Below, one piece after another: positions 59,487 to 64,000 of a DNA stretch of 64,000 nt. The number at the start of each line of letters is the position of its first letter. Position 1 is the stretch's first letter. This DNA is from Seiridium cupressi. Lineage: Eukaryota; Ascomycota; Sordariomycetes; Amphisphaeriales; Sporocadaceae. The stretch is taken from contig JARVKI010000005.1 in the NCBI GenBank assembly GCA_036674765.1, positions 124,001-188,000 of the forward strand. Direction: 5' to 3'. The position numbers and the translations under genes were made by a program. The notes below the pieces were generated by a model. The model had not been told where the DNA came from and made no database searches. It saw only the letters and a list, made by a program, of their open reading frames with translations.

Positions 59487-61198
59487 ATGGATTCGGAATC
59501 GGACACCGCACTTGAACGCTACTACGACGAGAAACGTCTCGGGATAGTGAATCCGGATAATCCTGAGCCTGGGGTCCCGTTAGACTGCGGCAGTACCCGT
59601 ACAAGTTCGAGTACTTGCAGGTAAAAGCATTGCCGCCGCCTCCCATCAAGACTAGTCTGACTTGCTATAGCTTCCTCGGCGAGATTGTCGACAATTGTCA
59701 TGCCAGCCGTTTTTATGCTAGAGCCATGGAGTTCTATCTCCTCGAAATGGACTTTCAGATTGATGGGGATGTGTTATGCCCGTTGTCGGATTGCCGCAGA
59801 ATATACTCCAGTGCCAAGGATATGCTTTGGCATTTGAAGGATTGCGCGTACATTGACCGAGGCAAATTCTTATGTCCCTGCTGTAACAAGAATGAGAAGT
59901 TCAGGACAACTTCCAAGAGGAAGTGCTCTTGGGACAGGACAGACTTCAGTACGAAGATCCGGAAAGGTCTCCAGGCGTCCGCCAAGCTTCTGGGCATGTT
60001 CAAACCGGTAGAATGTCCCCATTGCCACTATCTACTCCACGAGGACGTAGTTCAAGGCTCCTCGGAGTTGTCTGATACACTACTCAGTACGAGCGATCAT
60101 GAATCGACCGGTCTTAGGCTATCCCCGATATTCGAACCAGCAACGCTGTCCAAGCTGGATTTTCACCCTCCTGCACCTCCCAGCCATGTCGCCTTTGAAT
60201 TGTCCGGTAACTCAGTCATGGAGATGGGCGACACAAGCTTGCTAGAACTTGGTGACACAGGTTTAGCCCCCGTTGAAATCACCAACAAGTATAGCCATTT
60301 TGCCCAATCGCCTATCACTACAACCGGTCCTTCCTCGCTTTCGACTTCGTGTATCGAATCTTCAGGGAGCATCTCGCCACCGTCGACAGTGCATGGCTCT
60401 TATGCGGGAACAACTGTTTCGCCTACTTCTTCGGACGGATCCTCTGCCGCAGGTTCGGGTAGTAAGATACGCCGGCTTTCCAACGTCTTTCGGCCCAGTA
60501 CGCGTGGGACAAATCTGACCGTGAACGTCCCCGATGCATTGCCCACTGTGGAGCAGGCTACCGTCCCTGCTCTAGGTCACTTCGGTGATCCATACAGAAG
60601 TATGCCAGCGAATTCTGCTGGAATGATACCCATCAGGCCTCAAACCTATTCTGCTAGTGCACCTTACAACCATTCCGATCAACTTTTTATGGAGACTGAA
60701 TGGTCCAGTTCGTTGACACTCGGCACCGACTTCGGGGCAACAGATTCGCTGCTATTGAACAACGGCTTCGCACCAGCTGATCCGGAGGATTTGACACCCC
60801 GGATCACGCCAAACTATCCCAATCCTTATGGAGACCTCTTCGATAACTCTTCATTGAATCAATCCCCCGAATCGGGCCACTCCCTGACCACGCCGGACAA
60901 ACAAGCCGGGGCTTCATTGGACGGTGGCTTCGGCTGTCCGAAATGCGACTACAAGCCGACGGGGAAAGAGGAAAACTTCCGCTCTTATCTAAGCAAGCAC
61001 AGAAAATCGCACGACTGCTCCAAAATCGAATGCCCCGTTTGCAAGAAAGAGTTCACCAGACATGATAACATGACACACCATATGGGCAAAGCTCATCCAA
61101 ATTGCTCATTTCTAAGAAAAAGACCTGGGAGCAACAGTATTCAATCTGGCTCTCAGCGGAAGAGAGCCTCACGAGTCGCTCAAGCTGACTCGGTGTGA
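59487..61198 (+). CDS. C2H2 zinc-finger protein, putative transcription factor
   Basis: Two exons, 59487-59620 and 59671-61198 (50-nt intron), give 553 aa. The start is the ATG of MDSESDTALERYY; the phase joins exactly at TGC AG|C. The N-terminal third has Cys/His pairs (CPLSDC and CAYIDRGKFLCPCC, then VECPHCHYLLHE) that may form atypical zinc sites. A long Ser/Thr/Pro-rich disordered middle follows. The C-terminus carries two fingers: FGCPKCDYK with HRKSH (about residues 465-492) and ECPVCKKEFTRHDNMTHHMG with a following His (about 498-520). A basic tail QRKRASR may be a nuclear signal. This layout matches a common fungal group of unknown targets. Confidence 0.85.
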
Positions 61199-62521
61199 TG
61201 GTTGGCGGTCTAGGGCGCCTGACCTCGAGGCCGGTATGACGGTGCTGTAGTCTTGCAGCATCCAGCCAGTTCTCTGATTATTGACAGGATAGGGTAATGA
61301 GACCAAGAACTTCGCGTATCCGGGGGATTTCATTTCTTCGTATTTCATATCTCCCTAGTTCATCTGGCGACCGTGTTTGTTCTTTCATACGGGCTTTCCT
61401 TTGTGGTTGTTCCAATCACGTGATGTCTCCTTGGATAGTACGTGGATTTCCCCTGTCTACCTAGTCTCATAAATATCAGTCTATCTACACAATAAATACT
61501 TTCCACAATCGTACAGAAGGAAGGCAATGGCGTAATTAATGGACTATCTCCAAAATCTCATTGTTTCTTAAACCATTTGCAGTCCGAAGCCATGATCGCA
61601 ATGCTCCTCCAACGGCACAAATTCCCTATACGCGCACTACCTGTGGTCACTAGTTTCAGCATCGTGTGATTCCTCATACGCCTATATGATAGACTTTTGG
61701 GCTCGAGCTTCGTGCATACAGAGGTGTTCAGGCACTGTCGTTCCCAGCACTCAGGGTCTGCGGAGCATCGCCAGACAGATCATCTTCCCTTGCGTCACTC
61801 TCCAACGGAATCACATGTAAATCTTTATAACATGACAGTCGGGCGAGATTTCCCCAGTTACTACGATAATTATGCCTCGCAGTAGCTGTACGGAGGGCGT
61901 AGGGGAGATGGCCACTGGGTACCATTCCCTCTCTGTGTGGTTGATGGCTGCCAGGTAACCATTTCCAAATCCTTGCCACCAAGCACAGCTCGCACCCTTC
62001 CCGTGGATGAATCAAGCGAATCTGGTCGTTTAAAGGGTGGCATGACCCTTTTTAGAGGGCATGTTGAATCGTATTGACTTCAGGGTGATGTTTGTCGTGT
62101 CCTGTGATCGCTGCCTACAGATGTTTCAGCAAGTGACAGGGTGGAGGATTGGGTTTGCGGCTCCTAAGGATCATGGTACGTAGGTATAGCAGAGGGAAGC
62201 TATCTGGTGAACAGGGTTATGCATGTCCTGGCATACTAAAGGACTAGTTTCTGGTACTTGTACATGATCCGTGTAACATCTCCCAGAATCTATATAGGAG
62301 TATGATTTTCTCCAGTTATTTGTGATCATCGGCCATAATTCATCGTCTCGAGCCTCGAGCCCTAGGAGAGATCTGTGGTTCCACATCGAACACGATTGTG
62401 CCTCTCTGCTCAGACTTTTCCTATCGACTTTATACGGCACATCACTTCATACAACATCCCAAAGCGGTACATCATACAGGTCTCTGAGTTCCCTCGACTT
62501 TCCACCAGCCGCTACATCAAC
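61199..62521. other. Intergenic, no gene seen
   Basis: The 3' flank of the C2H2 gene and the promoter of the small gene downstream. Two short open frames on opposite strands near 61.7-62.0 kb are not convincing. Confidence 0.5.
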
Positions 62522-62828
62522 ATGGGTCACAAAAGGTGAGCACTCACGAGAGTATAGTTCCACATCGCATTGCTTGAACTAACGTGCCTACCACAGCTCC
62601 AGCAAGGACAAGAAGTCCTCTTCCCACTCGTCGTCGTCCCCGTCCTCCTCTAAGAAGAAAGAAAAGAAGAAGGACCCAAGCTCGAGCTCGTACAAGTATA
62701 CCCAACAATACGTCATGGATCCACAGACCCACGAGATGGTGGCCGTCGGTCTGCCGTCCGGGAGAATCGACAGGCAACAGATGGTGGAGGAGTGGGATCA
62801 GAGCTGGGAGGCTGCTAGGAGGAGCTGA
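62522..62828 (+). CDS. Small Ser/Lys-rich unknown protein (81 aa)
   Basis: Two exons, 62522-62535 (MGHK plus two bases) and 62597-62828, joined by a 61-nt intron with GTGAGC donor and CCACAG acceptor; phases agree. The first half is a Ser/Lys run (SKDKKSSSHSSSSPSSSKKK) and is surely disordered. The second half, TQQYVMDPQTHEMVAVGLP, GRIDRQQMVEEWDQSW, is more protein-like and probably the conserved part. No family is recognised. A tiny first exon ending just after the ATG is common in fungal genes and easily missed by gene finders. Confidence 0.65.
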
Positions 62829-63164
62829 AACCGCGGTGTCCCTCGGTATGGTGAGGAAGGTTGGCCTTGCGATGGAGACCTCCGCATATGCTTTTTGAGC
62901 CCGTGGGTTTGATTTTCGGATATCATACTTGTCGGCATCGAGGACTGAGGTCTTGCTGGTACAGCATGACTATTTCGTGTTCAATTATTCGCTTTGAGAT
63001 GAGAGGACATGTTCTGGAACATGATCATGCACAAGGGACGGCTGATAGATGCCATTAAGTTAATCGTTTTGTTTCATTACTCATTAATGCCATTCCTATG
63101 CTTTTAACTAAACACCATACATCATATTATGTACATGTAGTAAGCCATTGCGCTGGGTCTCGAC
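62829..63164. other. Intergenic between convergent genes
   Basis: The 3' flanks of the small Ser/Lys-rich gene and the dehydrogenase. No feature is seen. Confidence 0.6.
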
Positions 63165-64000
63165 TTAGAAAGTAGTCAACTTCGGACTTCCTTCGCACGC
63201 TGGCAAAGAGAACTTGGTCTCAACGAACACCTTTTGGATACCGTCTTCCCTCTTGTCAAAGGCATAGTATACCTTGTCGATGTCCTCAATCCTGTATCGG
63301 TGAGATACCATTTCTAGAGGGTCGAGCTCGCCGGTCTTGATATCTTCCAACAAATCTTCCCAGTACTTATGCACAGGAGCTTGACCGTTACCGATGAGCC
63401 GAATACCACGCTCCATCAATGAGCCAACGTTAAAGTGGTTTGTCTGGAAAGCCATGTTAGTAATCATCCAGTGATACGACATGGGGTCGAGGGAGGGCCA
63501 TCAAGGGACCCATATGACGACATGCCTGGAATCCGACCACAGCGAATAGAGGGGGCACTTACGTAGCCGACATAAACACCTGTCACGCCGCATCGGCCGA
63601 AATTCCTGACACTCTCAATCATCTCGTTGATGATCTCACTCGTGTCTGTCTCAGCACCAGTCAACATCTCCAGCCAGTGGAGCCAGCCCTTAGCATATTC
63701 GCCAGCAGCGCACTCCAGAGCGACATCGGGACCACGGCCACCGCAGAGCTCCTTCAATCTTGATACGACGGTCTCCTTGTTCGTGACGCCGAAGCTCAGC
63801 TTTTTGAAGTCGACAATCTCAAGCTTCTCCTGGTACCGGCTGGGCCACTTGTCCTTGATGATGGACAACCTCGGCTCCGTGTCTACAAATATGATTTTGG
63901 CGGCGCCCGCCTTGGCCGCAAACTGTCCCGCCATCTGACCGATGGGTCCGGCGCCGAAGACGGCGACGTGGTCACCCTCATAGATGGCCGTGTCGTGCGC
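63165..64000 (-). CDS. Zinc-dependent alcohol/formaldehyde dehydrogenase family, 5' partial
   Basis: C-terminal half of a medium-chain dehydrogenase; the zinc-binding N-terminus lies beyond the window. The exon from the window edge to 63563 and the exon 63443-63165 flank a 119-nt intron (63562-63444). The nucleotide-binding motif is VAVFGAGPIGQMAGQF at the edge. The middle has DVALECAAGEYAKGW, GAETDTSEIINEMIESVRN and RCGVTGVYVGY, then NHFNVGSLMERGIRLIGNGQAPVHKYW, shared with fungal enzymes related to glutathione-independent formaldehyde dehydrogenase. The C-terminus, DGIQKVFVETKFS, is complete. The substrate is unknown. No lesion is visible. Confidence 0.88.

Overview
This window comes from a filamentous ascomycete (Pezizomycotina, probably Sordariomycetes; placement by gene content only). 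Evidence: genes split by short GT..AG introns (mostly 50-120 nt) with fungal branch points, HET and HeLo incompatibility domains, Zn2Cys6 and copper-fist regulators, an NRPS-like carboxylate reductase, and L-rhamnose catabolic enzymes of the fungal non-phosphorylated route. I found no tRNA, rRNA, CRISPR array or intact transposon.

Layout. 1-9.4 kb: an S28 serine peptidase cut by the window edge, then three damaged genes: a small unknown, a HET-domain gene with a 19-G tract, and a DUF6536 membrane protein. 9.4-16 kb: a copper module, with a Ctr copper transporter and a Mac1/GRISEA-type copper-fist regulator arranged tail to tail. 16-25 kb: a DUF6924-like gene with a likely frameshift, an intact MFS monocarboxylate-type transporter, an ankyrin relic and a small basic unknown. 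25.2-28.7 kb: an intact seven-exon A-T-R NRPS-like reductase (1067 aa). 28.7-34.9 kb: gene-poor, with the tail of a decayed laccase. 34.9-37.6 kb: a HeLo - E2 ubiquitin-conjugating - ankyrin gene with a broken reading frame, the most unusual object here. 39-47 kb: a Zn2Cys6 regulator divergent from L-rhamnonate dehydratase (LRA3 type), followed by L-rhamnose-1-dehydrogenase (LRA1 type). 47.6-49.1 kb: a CECR5-like HAD protein. 49.1-54.8 kb: a gene desert. 54.8 kb to the end: mitochondrial-type SHMT, a C2H2 regulator, a small Ser/Lys-rich protein and the C-terminal half of a zinc alcohol dehydrogenase.

Working together. The copper pair looks like a sensor beside its uptake target, with Mac1-like sites upstream of the transporter. 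The 39-47 kb block looks like part of an L-rhamnose utilisation cluster (steps 1 and 3 plus a candidate regulator; lactonase and aldolase not seen). The incompatibility-type genes (HET, HeLo-E2-ANK, HET relic, ankyrin relic) are nearly all broken, while metabolic genes are intact with every splice phase consistent. That contrast argues for real decay of fast-evolving allorecognition genes, although assembly errors cannot be excluded from sequence alone.
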